DNA from: Nageia nagi
Lineage: Eukaryota; Pinophyta
Assembly: GCA_050084985.1 (NCBI GenBank)
Contig: JBITNC010000001.1
Span: forward strand, 56,730,001-56,794,000
Length of the DNA stretch: 64,000 nucleotides
Direction: 5' to 3'
Of the stretch, positions 17,338-29,109 are shown piece by piece; position 1 is the first letter of the stretch; each line of letters begins with the position of its first letter. The notes beneath the pieces are model-generated. The model was not told where the DNA came from and ran no database searches. It saw only the letters and a list, made by a program, of their open reading frames with translations. The position numbers were made by a program, and so were the translations under genes.

Positions 17338-20300
17338 TCAAACTTCACTCCCCCTTGAGGGCAACTTCACCAACCTGAGAGAATCCCTAAGCTTGCTGAA
17401 CTAAGCTTCAGGAAGGGGCTTGGTGAATAGATCAGCGGAGTTTTCAGTAGATGGACAATACTCCAAGTGTATGATGTCATCTAGAACCTTCTCCCTAATA
17501 AAATGGGCTTGGATTTTCACATGTTTGGTTTGCTGATGGAACACAGGATTCTTAGCCAAAGAGATAGCTGATTGATTATCTAAAGAAATAAGAGATGGGC
17601 CATTTTGCTTATACCCAATTTCGTTCAGAAGATGTCTTAGCCAAATAGCTTCTTGGGCGGCAACAGACATGGCTCGATATTCAGCTTCGGTGGTAGAAAG
17701 AGTCATAGTAGGTTGCTTCTTGGAAGCCCAAGAGATAGCACCTGAACCAATGCTGAACACATATGCAGAGGTTGATTTTTTGTCATCTCTATCTCCCCCA
17801 TAATCAAAATCTGAGAACCCTGAGAGAACAATTGAGGGCACTTTGGAATACTTAAGAGCAAGATCCTTTGTCCCTGCCACATACCTCAATATTTGCTTCA
17901 CAGCATTGAGGTGTTCAACATATGGTTTTTGCATGAATCATGCCATCAGATTCACTGCAAAGGCAATATCTGGACGAGAGATAGTCAGATACAGAAGACT
18001 ACCGATCAATTATCTATAAGCTGTAGCATCAGCCAACTGAGAATCTGAGCTCAATGATACAATGATTCCAGGAGAAACAGGTATTGCAGCATATCTACAC
18101 TCCTCCATTCCAAACTTTTGCAAGATGTCTGATATATACTTAGATTGACTAAGATAAGTACAATCTTTGTGTTGGTATACTTGCATTCCAAGATAGTAAT
18201 GCAATAGACCTAGATCAGTCATTTCAAATGTTGCCTTCAGTTTGGATATGCACTCTTGGATGATTTCAATATTGTTGCCTGTTATGAGAAGATCATCCAC
18301 ATAAAGGAGAATTAAGACCACGTCTTTTCCTTGATTGAGTACATAGAGATCTGAGTCGGAGAAGCACTTGAAAAAACCAATATCTGTAAAGAATCCTAAA
18401 ATTTTCTTGTACCATGCTCTAGGTGCTTGTTTAAGTCCATACAAAGACTTCTTTAGTTTGCACACAAGAGACTTTTTTCCTTTTGGAATAAATCCTTCTG
18501 GTTGATTCATGTAGATTTCAACATCCAAGTCACCATGAGAAATGCACTCTTGACATCAAGTTGGAAAACTTTCCATCCCTGAGCTGCAGAAAGAGCAAGG
18601 ATTATCCTAACAGTAGGCATTTTGGCCACAGGAGCAAAGGTTTCCTCATAATCAATGCCATATTTCTGAGCAAATCCTTTGGCCACTAACCTTGCTTTGT
18701 ATTTTTCAACTTCTCCATTAGAATTGTACTTGACCTTGTAAATCCATTTATTTCCAATCACATTTTTTCATTGGGATAAGGAACCAAATCCCAAGTTTCA
18801 TTTTTCATGAGTGCCTCATACTCAACTTTCATAGCTTCCATTTAACATTCTTGCTTGGAAGCTTCTTTGAATGTTGATGGCTCATTCATATTATCAATTT
18901 TGGCAAATAAGGATTTATTCAAGGTCATACTTCTTGTAATTCTCTGAGCTGGAGAATTTTGCTCTTGTGGTGATTTCCCTACATGATTATCCAACCAGTT
19001 AGGTGCAGGCATAGAATTTTCTGAATCAGACACCTCAGCATGAGAAGTTTTATCCTCAGGAAGTTCATTGAACTTAACATCCCTAGAAACAAAGACTGTT
19101 TTATGTGATGAGGAGTAAAGCCTGTAACCTCTATGCTGATTATCATACCCCACAAAGATGCATTTTTCTGATCTTTTATCTAGCTTCTTTCTTTTCTCTG
19201 AGGTAATGAAGGCAAATGCATCACATCCAAAGACCTTGAAGTGTGAGATGTTAGGTTTCTTTCCTATCCATGCTTCATATGGAGTTTTTCCTTCAACTGC
19301 TTTAGTAGGACACCTATTTAGGGTGTGAATAGCAGTGTGAACAGCTTCTCCCCATAAGAAACTAGGAAGGTTACCCAACATGCATCTTGCCATTTCCATA
19401 ATGGTGCGATTCTTTCTTTCAGCAACTCCATTTTGCTGAGGGGTGTATGGGATTGTAAATTACCGCTTGATCCCATGTTTAACACAATAATCGTTAAACT
19501 CATTGCTATTATATTCACCCCCATTGTCAGATCTCAGCATTTTGATCTTAAAATCAGTTTGATTTTCAACAAGTGCCTTGAAGTCTTTAAATCGATCAAA
19601 AGTTTGATCCTTGTGCTCAAGTAGATAACCAAATGTCATCCTACTGAAGTCATCAATGAAGGTCAAAACATAAGAAGCTCCCCCTAGAGACTTAGTCTGA
19701 AATGGACCCATCAAATCTGAATGCACAAGCTGAAGAGGACGAGTAGCCCGAGTTGCTTTATCCTTTTCAAACTTTTGCCTATTCATCTTTCCAAGAATGC
19801 ACCTTTCACAAAGACTAATTGTGGGTGAAATATTAGGTAAACCTTCCACAAGTTCTTGATTTTTCATATCTTGAATACTCTTGTGGTTAAGGTGCCCTAA
19901 TCGTTGATGCCAAAGATTACCTTTTGAACACACATTTGTAGCAAGACAAATCTTTGAAGGTACTTGATCCATAATATAAAGGTCATTCTTTACTGATCCT
20001 TTCATCAAAGTGGCAAGTCCTTTCTTAACACACCAGGAGTGTGAGGTAAACTCAAATGAGCATCCTGTCCTTGTAATCTGAATTACCGAGATAAGATTCA
20101 TCCTTAGCTTAGGCACATAAAAGATATTATCAAGTGCCTTTCCATGAATCTTCACATTCCCTATTCCTTGAACATCAAGGACTGTATTATCACTTATCAC
20201 AACTGTATCCTTGTTGTACTTATGAAAATTTTCAAACTTATCCTTTTCATAACACATGTGATTAGTGCATCCTGAATCAATAATCTAATCATTTGAAATA

Positions 20301-21232
20301 GTTTGAGTCATTGAGTAGTAGGCAACAGAAGCAGCATGTTTGTTCTTCTTTTTATTATTGAAATTTCTCATATTTGCATTTCCCTTTCCTTTTTGAGCAA
20401 ATTTCTTTTTGCAACAATCATACTCTTTGTGCCCAAAGATGCCACAGAAGTTACAATTCCTATCAAACTTTTCCTGTGGTGTTGGTTTGCTTGATCTAGC
20501 TTTGTTATTCCTTTGCTTGAAGTTGCTGTGCTTCCTGATGGTAGATGAGGATTTGTTATCTTTGAATTTATAATGTTTGAACATTTTCTTGAAAGGAGTT
20601 TTGGTTGCTCCTAGAGCAATGCTATTATCCTTTGGAGAAATATTCAACATTTTCTTGTTCAAAGTTTCCTCATGTTTCAGAAGTAGTCTAGAAAGATTGT
20701 CAAGGGAGATAACATCTTCTTCATCATCGAGCCTAGTCTCCATAACTGTGACAAAGTTACTGAACTTTGTAGAGAGGCTTTGAAGAATAATGAAGACCAT
20801 GAACTCATCATTGATCTAATTGCACCCACAGCCAACCAGTTGTGTCCTGAGGTCAATGATTTTGTTCAAGTAGATTGAGGCACTTTCATCTTCTCCTTGA
20901 CGATACTGCAACAACTTTTGTAGAATGGTGAACCTTCTTGAAAATTTGGACCCAAGGTAAATTTTCTTTAGTCTGTCCCAAGCTTCTTTTGCTGATGTCG
21001 AGGAAGAAATCATGAGAAGGATGTCATCTGAAACTGCACGATAGATCATTGAGGTTGCTAACTCATTCTTTGAGTTGTAAGTTTCAAGGGCCTTCTCATC
21101 TGTAGGAGCAACTTGATCTTCATTTACTATCTGCCACAGCTTCCTTGCCTGTAACTCAGCTCTCATACGAGGTTCCCATATGCCGTAGTTGGAACCGTCG
21201 AGTATGTGCTTAGGTATGAAGGTCTCAACCAT
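17338..21232 (-). pseudogene. Copia-1 gag-pol, broken by stops and frameshifts
   Basis: Gag starts at 21232 (MVETFIPKHILDG...) and carries a UBN2-type Gag domain and a CX2CX4HX4C knuckle (CNFCGIFGHKEYDC, near 20455-20415). The protease motif DSGCTNH is near 20270. A GAG-pre-integrase domain (HQRLGHLNHKS) and the integrase core (D in HSDLMGPF, D in SDNGGEY, E near 19400) follow. RT lies at 18000-18760 with YVDDL near 18295, and RNase H at 17401-17934 with STTEAEY. The frame is interrupted by stops at 20813-20815, 20282-20284, about 19457, 18842, 18010, 17938-17940 and 17401, and by single-base losses near 18770 and 18528. Most stops are TGG, CAA, CAG or CGA codons changed by C-to-T or G-to-A. 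Comparison with Copia-2 identifies the original codons. The ancestral stop is at 17338-17340. Confidence 0.93.
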
Positions 21233-22960
21233 TGTCTGTACAAAAAATAAATATGCAATAAGAATGCAAATTTTACAAGTTTCCATCTATACAAATCAAA
21301 CATAAGTAAACATGTCCCACATGTGTAAACTTATAACCACGATCCGTAGATGAATAATGTTGGGGTTGTTTTCTTGTGTAGAATTAGGCCTTCACCTAGA
21401 TGCCCGCAAGGTGGAGCCCAGGTACTACCAGTCCTCAACCAGTTCACCTTGGTCAGTGATATACTCTCACAAGGAGAAGTACCTACTATTTTCCAAGGAT
21501 CTGACGTATCTTGGACCGGCCATTTTAATTATCTTGATTAAGGTTTTCAGTTTTCCTCCTAGGTTATCAGGATAATCCTTGAATGGACGTGCATACATGT
21601 GGTATCACTACACACATGCCTGTCCACCTAATAGAGTTATGTCCAATCCAACAGAGGTCTTAGGGGCAATTAAGACGGACTTACCACCACGCGATTCTTC
21701 GGACTAAAAGGGCTCCAGTTTGCCCTGTCCTCACCTTGTGGCTCCCCAAACAAGTCATGTTGTGGAAGAATACGTGCGGATGTGTTCATTTTAGGGGTTA
21801 CTTTTCAATATTTGCGTTTTTGCAAGTATAAGCAAATTGTGCAAAAATATAAAGTAAAGTAAAATTGCATCATCCACACGAGCTTTGAAAAAAAAACTTA
21901 AAAAAAGTCCAATGAGTTTTGTACTAACCCCTAAAGGACTTTTACATTTTGTATATTTTGTGCTCAATATATTCAAGTACTTAATGAATTAAACAAAAGA
22001 ACTAAGTCCTACTTAGTATTTGATTCATAACATGCATTGTTCCATGACTTAAAAAAAATTAAGTAATCATGCATCATGCATTAAAAATATAAGTCCTAAG
22101 CATGTTTTATTCTTCAAACAAGATAAAAATACTTGCATCATTAGTCTAGCATGTGATATCAATATAAGGATTATAAGAGACATGCATCACATTTTCAAGA
22201 TAAAGAGACATGCATCTCAAGTTTAGCATGCAATATCTAGATAAGGTTTATGCATCACAAGTCTAACATCTAGATAAAATTTTTAGTAAAAATTATACTA
22301 ATTCCCCCTTTTCACTTAAGGTTTTATCCCTAAAAAATTGTATGCTAAGACTTGTCTTATAAGTATGCATTTTAAGTAAAAGTTTTTTCCTTATTTACTT
22401 AAAAAACAGCATGCTTGGACTAAATTACTATGCTTACAAAAAAATGCTAAGAGGTTAGCATTAAAAAATTGCATGTGCACTTTTAGTAATTTTAAACATG
22501 CAATTTTGAGTAAAATATTAGAAATATTCTAAGTACTCCTAAGTGCATTTAGTGGGAGCAATTTGACTTGTAAGCAAGTAAGTAAAAAAAATTAAATTCC
22601 TAAGAGGTATATGTGTGCAAGTTGTAATGGGTGACCCATACCCCTATTTTTAATGCAATTTTAATGCTTTGTCTACCTTAAGCACTAAAAATATTCCTAA
22701 GTCAAAAAAAATTAAATGCTTTGTAGTTGTAAAATTATGACCCCCCTTTTTCTTAAAGAAGAGCATACGTTGCTTTTTGGGAGAGCATTATTTTGCAAGT
22801 TGTCAACAAGAATTAAGTGCATTTAAGTGACAAGGAAGACTTTGCAAAGAGTTGGCAGCCATCAACCTTGACCGTGTGAAGGAGGATGACCTGCATGAAG
22901 GCATTTAGAGGACAGCCTATGGAGGTGTTGGGGAGGAAGAGGAGTGTATGGCTGAACCAC
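21233..22960 (-). other. Copia-1 leader, part shared with Copia-2
   Basis: This non-coding stretch between gag and the captured segment is also present in Copia-2 (49397-51190) with only modest divergence. It includes a conserved block at 21350-21760 with purine-rich and GC-richer sequence than its surroundings, and a repeat-like zone of ACATGCATCA motifs around 22140-22270. Confidence 0.8.
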
Positions 22961-23267
22961 TAGGAGGCTGGCAACTGAGAGGAGGAGTGCAAAAGGAGAG
23001 GAAGGAGAGTGCAGGAGCATTTTGCTCGTGGTACAGAGTGGCAGCCAGTTCGTATGCATACGTGCTCCTGCTGCGCCACTCGACGTGTTTAAACGTAGGG
23101 GCACGACCTCTTATAGTGTGGCTCTTTTCTTTCCAATCCCTGTGTTCATTCCACCCGGTGACCAGCTGCCATAAGCTGCATCCTGAACGTCTTCTACAGA
23201 CAACCACGAGGAAAAAATGGCATCTGCAGATTTTTTGGAACATTCTCGAAGGTTCCTTGGCTCTTAC

Positions 23268-23339
23268 CTTGCTAGAGTATCCACAGATTCTCAAACTTAA
23301 TTTTGGCCTCACCGGAAACGGATTTCGTCCTGCGGCCAT
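23268..23339 (-). pseudogene. Candidate captured first exon (ATG to splice donor) in the Copia-1 leader
   Basis: An ATG at 23339 opens 24 codons (MAAGRNPFPVRPKLSLRICG then YSSK), rich in Arg/Ser as in organelle-targeting N-termini. They run exactly into AAG|GTAAGA, a consensus splice donor at 23267. I do not recognise the protein. That it is an exon is inference from the start codon, composition and donor. Confidence 0.4.
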
Positions 23340-23680
23340 GCGACTAGCGGGAAAGACACAAGCTATGTGCCTTAGAATGTATTTCGTATTATATAGAACA
23401 GATGCCTACGAGAGCCTAAGAGACATTCTGATCTGGACAAGTTTTCCTTCTAAGAAAAATTAAAAATTCTACACAGGTTTTAAAGATTTGGATTTGTTGA
23501 GAGGTAATTCTTCTGTGACCTGCCATTACTGGAACACATACAAGGAATTTGAAACTAGTAAGCTCATTAGGCAGGAGCTTGATGTGAGATTTGTCCTCTA
23601 CCGTCCAATTCAGAGTGGAAAGTGGGAACGAACTCTTGCTGGAGGACAAATGCGGTCTGCACGTGAGAGTGGGATGGGCG

Positions 23681-23761
23681 CTGTTGGTCAAACAATTCCT
23701 GTGCCTTCCCATTTTGTGCATATTCTTCGATTACTACTGTCCAAGAAACTGTGTTTGCATC
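23681..23761 (-). pseudogene. PPR repeat fragment inside the Copia-1 leader
   Basis: About 27 residues read DANTVSWTVVIEEYAQNGKA then QELFDQ, which fit the PPR consensus of the VSWT-I-YAQNG-ELF type. The next repeat seems to begin in another frame (QQEFVPTFHS near 23615). This orientation equals that of the retroelement. It is distinct from the PPR relic at 15361-15546, which lies outside the element. Confidence 0.65.
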
Positions 23762-24636
23762 ATGCCAACACATCAACAATCCACGGACCGTAGCATTTGG
23801 AGAATATCCTGCATGTTCGTGGCGTTGACCAGTAGGGAAGGAGGCTTTGTGGGTGTGCAGGTCAGACATGTTGGGTATATCCGGTGATTATTGTAGTCCA
23901 TGAAATGAAGAGATGGTGCTGCGTGTACACAACATTGCAGGATGGAGCATTTATAGCCACCTTGGACATGGAAGGTGATTTACATTTAGGATGAGAAAAG
24001 TAGCGAGTGGGTCAACACAGCTACGGTTGGAACCAGAATATAAACTCTATGAGTGTCAAAATCCATGACAGCGCAGACCCATGTAAGCCTTGCGCTGTGG
24101 ACGTGTGACGGCAGTGCATTTTGCCAAACAATTCACAGATCCTCTTTTATTTTATTTGTAAATTGACAATTAAAAAAAATTCTCTTTATGTAAAAAAAAA
24201 TACTATGTAAGTATTTCAAAAACTTGTAAATAAAGTAAAGTCCTCCTTTTATTCTTTTGAGTAGTAAAAAAAATTGTAATATTTCTCAAATGTTGTATAC
24301 TAACCTCTTTTTTTTTTTAAATGTAGCAATTTAAACAATTTGTAAAAATTGCAAGTAAAAAAAAAAGATTAGTATAAGCAATAACAACAAACAAGGAACA
24401 TCATATTACAATTTTGTTAGCCATGTATTGCCCAAACAAAAAAATGAGCTCAACACATAGCAAATAATGTTAGTATCATTAGTGCATAACCCAAAAATTA
24501 AAAAAATGAAGGAGATTATATGAAGGAGGTTATACCTTCTCTTGAATTTACCTCACCAAGAAGATTAGGATTAAGATCTCCAAATTTGAGAAGGATGAAG
24601 CACCTCCAAAATGTAGAAGAAGAGCTTCCACACCAA

Positions 24637-24648
24637 GCTCTGATACCA
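24637..24648 (-). other. Primer-binding site of Copia-1 (initiator tRNA-Met)
   Basis: The minus strand reads TGGTATCAGAGC, the standard plant Copia primer site complementary to initiator tRNA-Met, two bases from the LTR edge. Confidence 0.95.
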
Positions 24649-24650
24649 CT

Positions 24651-25143
24651 TGATGGAATTAGCCTAGATCTAATTCCCAAGGTCCAAGACTAGGAAGCTA
24701 AATCATTCATCATCTACAATTCTAAGAACATCATTCACACAATATGACACCAATATAATGTGGTTCCTCCCTCCTTGGGAGTACATCCACAACTAGTTCT
24801 CTATTCTCAATCTATGTCTCTCTTACAACTATACTCTTGCTCTCTCCTACACAACCAAGTAGAGTAATCTTACTCAAAACTTAGATGTGTTTACAAGAGG
24901 AGAGGCCCTCTATTTATAGCTTGAGAGCACCTCCCTAACCTCCCTTTAACCCAAGGGTAAGGTTAGGGTTACATTAAATGTGTGACCTAACTTTAACCTA
25001 CCAACTAACCCCATGGTTAGGTTAAAGTCCACACATAATAAAGAATTCAATTAATCCCTTAAGGTATCTACATATCCTTTAAGTGATTAATTGAACTTAC
25101 AAGCAGTTTAGATATTCACAATATTTCATTACAAATTCTAACA
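24651..25143 (-). repeat. 5' LTR of Copia-1 (493 bp)
   Basis: It is the partner of 15859-16350 and directly adjoins the tRNA-Met primer site. It contains a telomere-like CCTAACC/GGTTAGGG stretch shared by the whole family, which is part of the LTR and not a telomere. Confidence 0.95.
24910..24919 (-). promoter_or_regulatory. TATA box of the Copia-1 5' LTR
   Basis: The minus strand reads GCTATAAATAGAGGGCC. The same box is conserved in both LTRs of Copia-2 (44220-44229 and 53310-53319), in the LARD element (38609-38616) and in the solo LTR (about 35796-35806), which supports its role as the core promoter of this LTR family. Confidence 0.75.
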
Positions 25144-25148
25144 GCAAT

Positions 25149-25861
25149 CACCAAATTTAGGACTTAACATAACCTGATTTTGAAATTTGCTTTAGACATA
25201 ATGATCAATAGTTTTTATTGACACTACTACAAGTAATTACAAAACCACAATCATTCATTTTTCAGATAAAAGAAGTCTCACACATTTCAGATGGTTTTTA
25301 ATATAGAATCCATGTATAACCAAAATCAAAGTACAAATGATCAATAACTACTTTATGAACACTACTAGCAGTGATTACACAAGTTTTAGATGAAGAAAGT
25401 CTTATCACATTTCATATGTTCTTAATGTAAAAATGAAGTCTTAACAGAAATAAATAAGCCATGTCCATCCATCACTATATCATGATCATACAAATATAAG
25501 TAGCCTTAATCTAATTGAAAACTAAAAAAGTGTGCTTTTCATGTCTAGTCAATCAGAAATCATAAACATATACATCAAAATATCAACCAAAATTAGCTTT
25601 TCCTTCAAATAGCAAATTTTAGAAGCAATGTTGGCACATGTTACAACTTTTATTCCACTTCTAACAAAGAATTTTCCTAGAGCCTAAAAAACATGCCATA
25701 AATAGTCATATGTCTAAATAAGCATTACTTTAATAGTCACCTTGAAACTAATAAATATAACCAAAATTCATAATCAAATAAGCATACAACTGCCTATCAA
25801 GGCAAAGTCCAAAAAGGTCTATTTGAAGGAATCCAGGAATGCAGATAATTTGCCTTGCATA
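25149..25861. repeat. AT-rich spacer with an imperfect duplication of about 135 bp
   Basis: The stretch about 25198-25320 (AATGATCAATAG...ACACTACTA...AGTCTCACACATTTC) recurs in diverged form at about 25337-25440. No gene is recognised. Confidence 0.55.
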
Positions 25862-27663
25862 TTACCAAAAATGGCCCTGCATATTACTAGCATCATATGG
25901 GTTCCTTGCATGTTCCTTTGTAATTCCCCGGTCAATGGCATCTAGAGCAATGCATAGGACATTTTTCTCTACCTTCATCTTCTTGTTGAATATGCTTTTT
26001 CTTTGGCCTAATCTTGTGTTCATGATGCTACCAGTTTGCCTTATCACGATGGGATGCATAATGCCCGCATTCATGCTATGGTAGTTTTCTATGGAAAAAC
26101 AACATTCTATAAATTATGGATTGTCATGTCGAAACAACATCACAGACGTAGTGTGGGCATACGAGAAACCTAACAATTGCCAATGTCCACATGTGCATGT
26201 CATGGTTGCAAGATTAACAATATTTATGTTACTTGAAAGACATTCATACTCCACTTCACTCGCTTGAAGAATCTAGTATCGTTTGGCTTTCACCATGTTC
26301 TCAGCTATTCGGGTTCCAATTCAAGGAACCATGTATCCTCGCATGAGGATAGCATTGCAACAATGCTTAGTAAACCAGATCATGAGTTATTGTCATATGT
26401 TTTTTGACATCTAAAGGATTGGAAGCTCACGAGCCTCTAGGATCCACGAGTTGATTGACTCTGTGACATTGGAGGTGAGATGTCCATAATGGGTGCCAAT
26501 GAAGAAGGTTGTTGCCCAATGCATGGGGTCTGCATCACGTATCCACTCCATAGCCCATGGAGATATTTCAACTATCAAATTATTTTTTTCATGAAACTCA
26601 TCTAGAGTGATGCTATAATTTGGCTTCCATAGAAGTTGTATAAGATTCATATTTTTGAAGGTCCAATGGAAGTTCTCTGCTAAATGACGCATACAGTGGG
26701 CATGGACACATCTAGGGAAGGTTGCCTCAACTGCATCAATCAGACCTTTTTATCGATCAGAGAAAAAAGTCACATTTGGTCAATCAATGTGAATTGTAAG
26801 TGTGTTTCGCAATTGCATCAAGAACCACATCCAATTTTCATTATTTTTTGCATTGACAACAACCAAAACCAGTGGGAAGAGTGTTCCTTCACCATGTATG
26901 GTAGTTGCACACAACAAGGTTCCAAGGAACTTGCTCTTCAAATGTGTACCATCAATACCAATAAGAAAAAGACCACCATAGATGAAGCCTTATATTGATG
27001 CAATAAAGCTCAAAATAGGTGTCAAAAATTATGTTGTGGACCAATGGCCACCACAGTAACACTACCAGGGTTGGCATGTTGCAGCTCATGAAAGTTGGTG
27101 GGAAAAAGCATATAACCTTCCTTTAATGAACCATGTAGGATTTTTTGAGCCTTTTCCTTCCCACTCCAAGCATTGATATATGGGATAGTGATGCCTTGTT
27201 GTTTTCGAATGTCGTTTGGGATCTCCTTTGGACGGTAGCTTGGGGTATCACGAAGATGATTCACGACAATTTTAGCCACCCACGATGTGTTTTCTTGCTT
27301 ATGCCAAAGTTGAGTAATGCCAAATCAAGTGTGGTCATTGCAGAATGTACGAATTGAGAAGCTATTAGCATCAACAATTTTGGCTGCATGTAATTGCCAA
27401 GAACATTTTGTATTTTTGCAACAAATAGTATAACGACTTTTGTTTGACTTTACAGTGATATACTCGAAGTGGCTAGCAATTGCTGAGGCTCGAACCGCTT
27501 TCTTGAGCTCTGCAACATCTTCAAAGAGTGCTCCAATCTTGACTGTTCCTATTGGTGAAATGGTTTAGCAACCAACATCGATTTCCAATGTTGTCATTGG
27601 TGAAATGGTTAAATAACCAACATCAATCTCCAATGTTGCCATCGGTGAAATGGGTGAAGACAT
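25862..27663 (-). pseudogene. MuDR-type (MULE) transposase pseudogene
   Basis: Reading from the ATG at 27663, a MuDR N-terminal domain (ELKKAVRASAIASHFEY...RYTICCKNTKCSWQLHA) comes first. It is followed by the RPKEIPNDIRK...WSGKEKA block (27022-27279) and the MULE core with the first catalytic Asp in GIDGTHLKS (near 26960) and the second in FFSDR (near 26765). RHLAENF...WA-FF-G-HYGHLTSN-TES-NSW-LEARELPIL lies at 26411-26692. A SWIM-like CTCGHWQ finger (near 26190) has Tyr in place of the third metal-binding Cys. The C-terminal tail lies at 25862-26074. About 600 residues is a normal length. Several stops and frame changes make it inactive. Near the N-terminus a 45-bp unit is repeated in frame (27551-27654). 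Confidence 0.88.
27551..27654 (-). repeat. 45-bp in-frame tandem repeat at the MULE N-terminus
   Basis: Two full units and a partial third (27551-27595, 27596-27640, 27641-27654) encode the 15-residue repeat TISPMTTLEIDVGYL and variants. The unit length is a multiple of three, so the frame is kept; one unit holds a TAA. Confidence 0.8.
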
Positions 27664-27833
27664 TATTTTCTCTCCACTTGCACAACTCCTCCTACCAATC
27701 AACAACACACCTATTCAAAAATAAAAGAATTAAATTTCAGATACTCATTGAATTATCAGTTAATGTTATTTAAAGCATCTTTTATACAACTTATTGAACT
27801 TTCTCGCTAGCAGTCACTTCCCAACTAAGTGCA

Positions 27834-28480
27834 TGTCATGGAAGTTGGCATTCTCTTTACAAATGTGCAGATACTGGGTTTTTATTATTCATGTATTTCC
27901 AGATGTTCTGGAATACAACATAAGTAATAGTGGATTTATGTTTGATTTCATAGGATAGGAATGTTGGCTTTTTTCTATTTTTGTAGGGTTGTTGATGTGT
28001 GGGAAGAGCTGCAAGTTGAGATGGACTAAATATCTCAGACTTGATATCAAATGAGGAAACTTCTCAATCGAAGAAGAGCATACCATAATTGGACTCCATT
28101 AAGTTATGGGAAACAAGTAAGGCATATACCATATAAGTTGTTGTGCTAAATTATTTATGTTTTTGAGCTTTTAGCTGAATTATTTGATTATGCATACAAA
28201 TGATCTGCAATAGCCTCGCAACTACCAACAATGAGATAAAGAACAATTGGGACACCCATTTGAAGAAGCAACTGCTTTAGATGGGAATCGACCCGTGACT
28301 CACATACCCAAAATGGATCTCTATGATTTTTCTAACCCTATGGCCGCTCCGTGGGAGAATGCAGGACTGCAGGAAGTTTTGACTAGAGAATATTATGTAA
28401 AGATTGTTGCAGTAGCCATGATCCAGCAACATACAAATGACTATAAGCATATATATATGTATGACAGATGAGTAGAAAAT
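27834..28480 (+). pseudogene. R2R3-MYB transcription factor pseudogene with introns (MIXTA-like candidate)
   Basis: The gene structure is still readable. An exon 1 tail encodes HGSWHSLYKCA--G (about 27834-27880). Intron 1 ends TTGTAG at 27986. Exon 2 (27987-28116) is 130 bp, the canonical size of R2R3-MYB exon 2, and encodes GLLMCGKSCKLRWTKYLRLD, then GNFSIEEEHTIIGLH and GNK. A GTAAGG donor lies at 28117. Exon 3 from 28200 encodes SAIASQLP, then NNEIKNNWDTHLKKQLL and MGIDP-VTH. Downstream, AAPWENAGLQEVLTRE resembles the AQWE-ARLEAEARLxRES stretch of MIXTA-like MYBs. Damage includes TGA in place of Arg in exon 2, a second stop, TGA in place of the exon 3 Trp, a lost acceptor G and a frame change after MGIDP. 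It is retained DNA, not a processed copy, because introns are present. It lies 170 bases from the MULE transposase, in the opposite direction. Confidence 0.87.
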
Positions 28481-28689
28481 ACCCTCGCATAACGAAGATG
28501 TGTATGGCACATGATATATGGCGATTAGTGATGGATGGTTATTTTGATTTCTACTATTAGAGAATACTTTTTTTCCCACAGAAAAGATATTATTTGTTTA
28601 GTTTTTTCATAAATGCTAGTGGCGGGAAAGATGGCAACTTGACTGGAAAATATTTTTTGATGGGGTGACGGTATTTTTTGTTAATAAAG

Positions 28690-28749
28690 ATTTAATAGGG
28701 TTATTTTTGATATATGTGTTTTTGTGAGGGTTATTGTAGTAATTTTCCC
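28690..28749 (-). repeat. Possible right terminal repeat of a MULE
   Basis: Read inward on the minus strand from 28749, the sequence is GGGAAAATTACTACAATAAC and continues AT-rich. Starts of this kind (GGG/GAAA followed by AATAACCC) are common in plant MULE termini. I could not find an inverted partner to the left between 25149 and 25861, so the call is weak. Confidence 0.3.
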
Positions 28750-28759
28750 TATAATAAGC

Positions 28760-29105
28760 TTATACTTTTAACATGAATTGAAATAGAACTCCCAAAAAAC
28801 TAACCAAATCACCATATAATGCAAAAAGTATGAAAATTTGGAAGTATATGTACCAAAACTAGAACACAAAGTGAATAAGAAAAGTTGACAAGAACATTAT
28901 AAATGACATTTTGGGTTCATGTATATATTAACGTGATATTTCATTCCCAAGTACACTACAAAATCAATGGATCAACCAACATAATTTGTACAACCAACAG
29001 TCAAACACAAAAATTAGTTACTCTGTAGTAGGGCCTGATATATAATATAATAACAAACTATTATGGGCAACTAAGATGCCCAAAAATGGGTTTACAATTT
29101 GTATT
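28760..29105. other. AT-rich spacer, nothing recognised
   Basis: No frame or repeat of note. Confidence 0.5.
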
Positions 29106-29109
29106 ATAA

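Larger units (their letters stand above)
22990..24130 (-). other. Segment unique to Copia-1 carrying captured host DNA
   Basis: Relative to Copia-2, sequence similarity stops near 22960 and resumes near 24150. The interval has higher GC, a PPR relic (23681-23761), a candidate first exon (23268-23339) and a promoter-like GGCTATAAATGC at about 23945 (minus strand). The pieces look like a mosaic of host-gene DNA carried in the leader. The parent genes cannot be named with certainty from this sequence. Confidence 0.7.
15859..25143 (-). mobile_element. Copia-1: complete Ty1/Copia LTR retrotransposon, 9,285 bp
   Basis: It is flanked by the 5-bp target-site duplication GCAAT (15854-15858 and 25144-25148). 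The LTRs begin TGTTAGAATT and end CCATCA in the element's sense. Minus-strand order is 5' LTR 24651-25143, tRNA-Met primer site, a long 3.4-kb leader with embedded host-gene fragments, gag-pol (21232 down to 17338, broken), hairpin repeat array (16830-17266), polypurine tract and 3' LTR (15859-16350). Integrase precedes RT, which defines Copia. The LTRs differ by about five substitutions and one indel, so it is young. Confidence 0.95.

Noticed and set aside
22948-23463. 171-residue plus-strand frame in the Copia-1 leader
   Set aside because: It crosses the junction between family sequence and captured DNA, has no recognisable domain and opposes the exon-like piece with a splice donor on the minus strand.
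24940-24985. Telomere-like GGTTAGGGTTA
   Set aside because: A short motif within the LTR, present once per LTR copy in every family member.
28247-28471. 74-residue plus-strand frame as a separate gene
   Set aside because: It is the out-of-frame continuation of MYB exon 3 and contains the MYB VTH and WENA segments.
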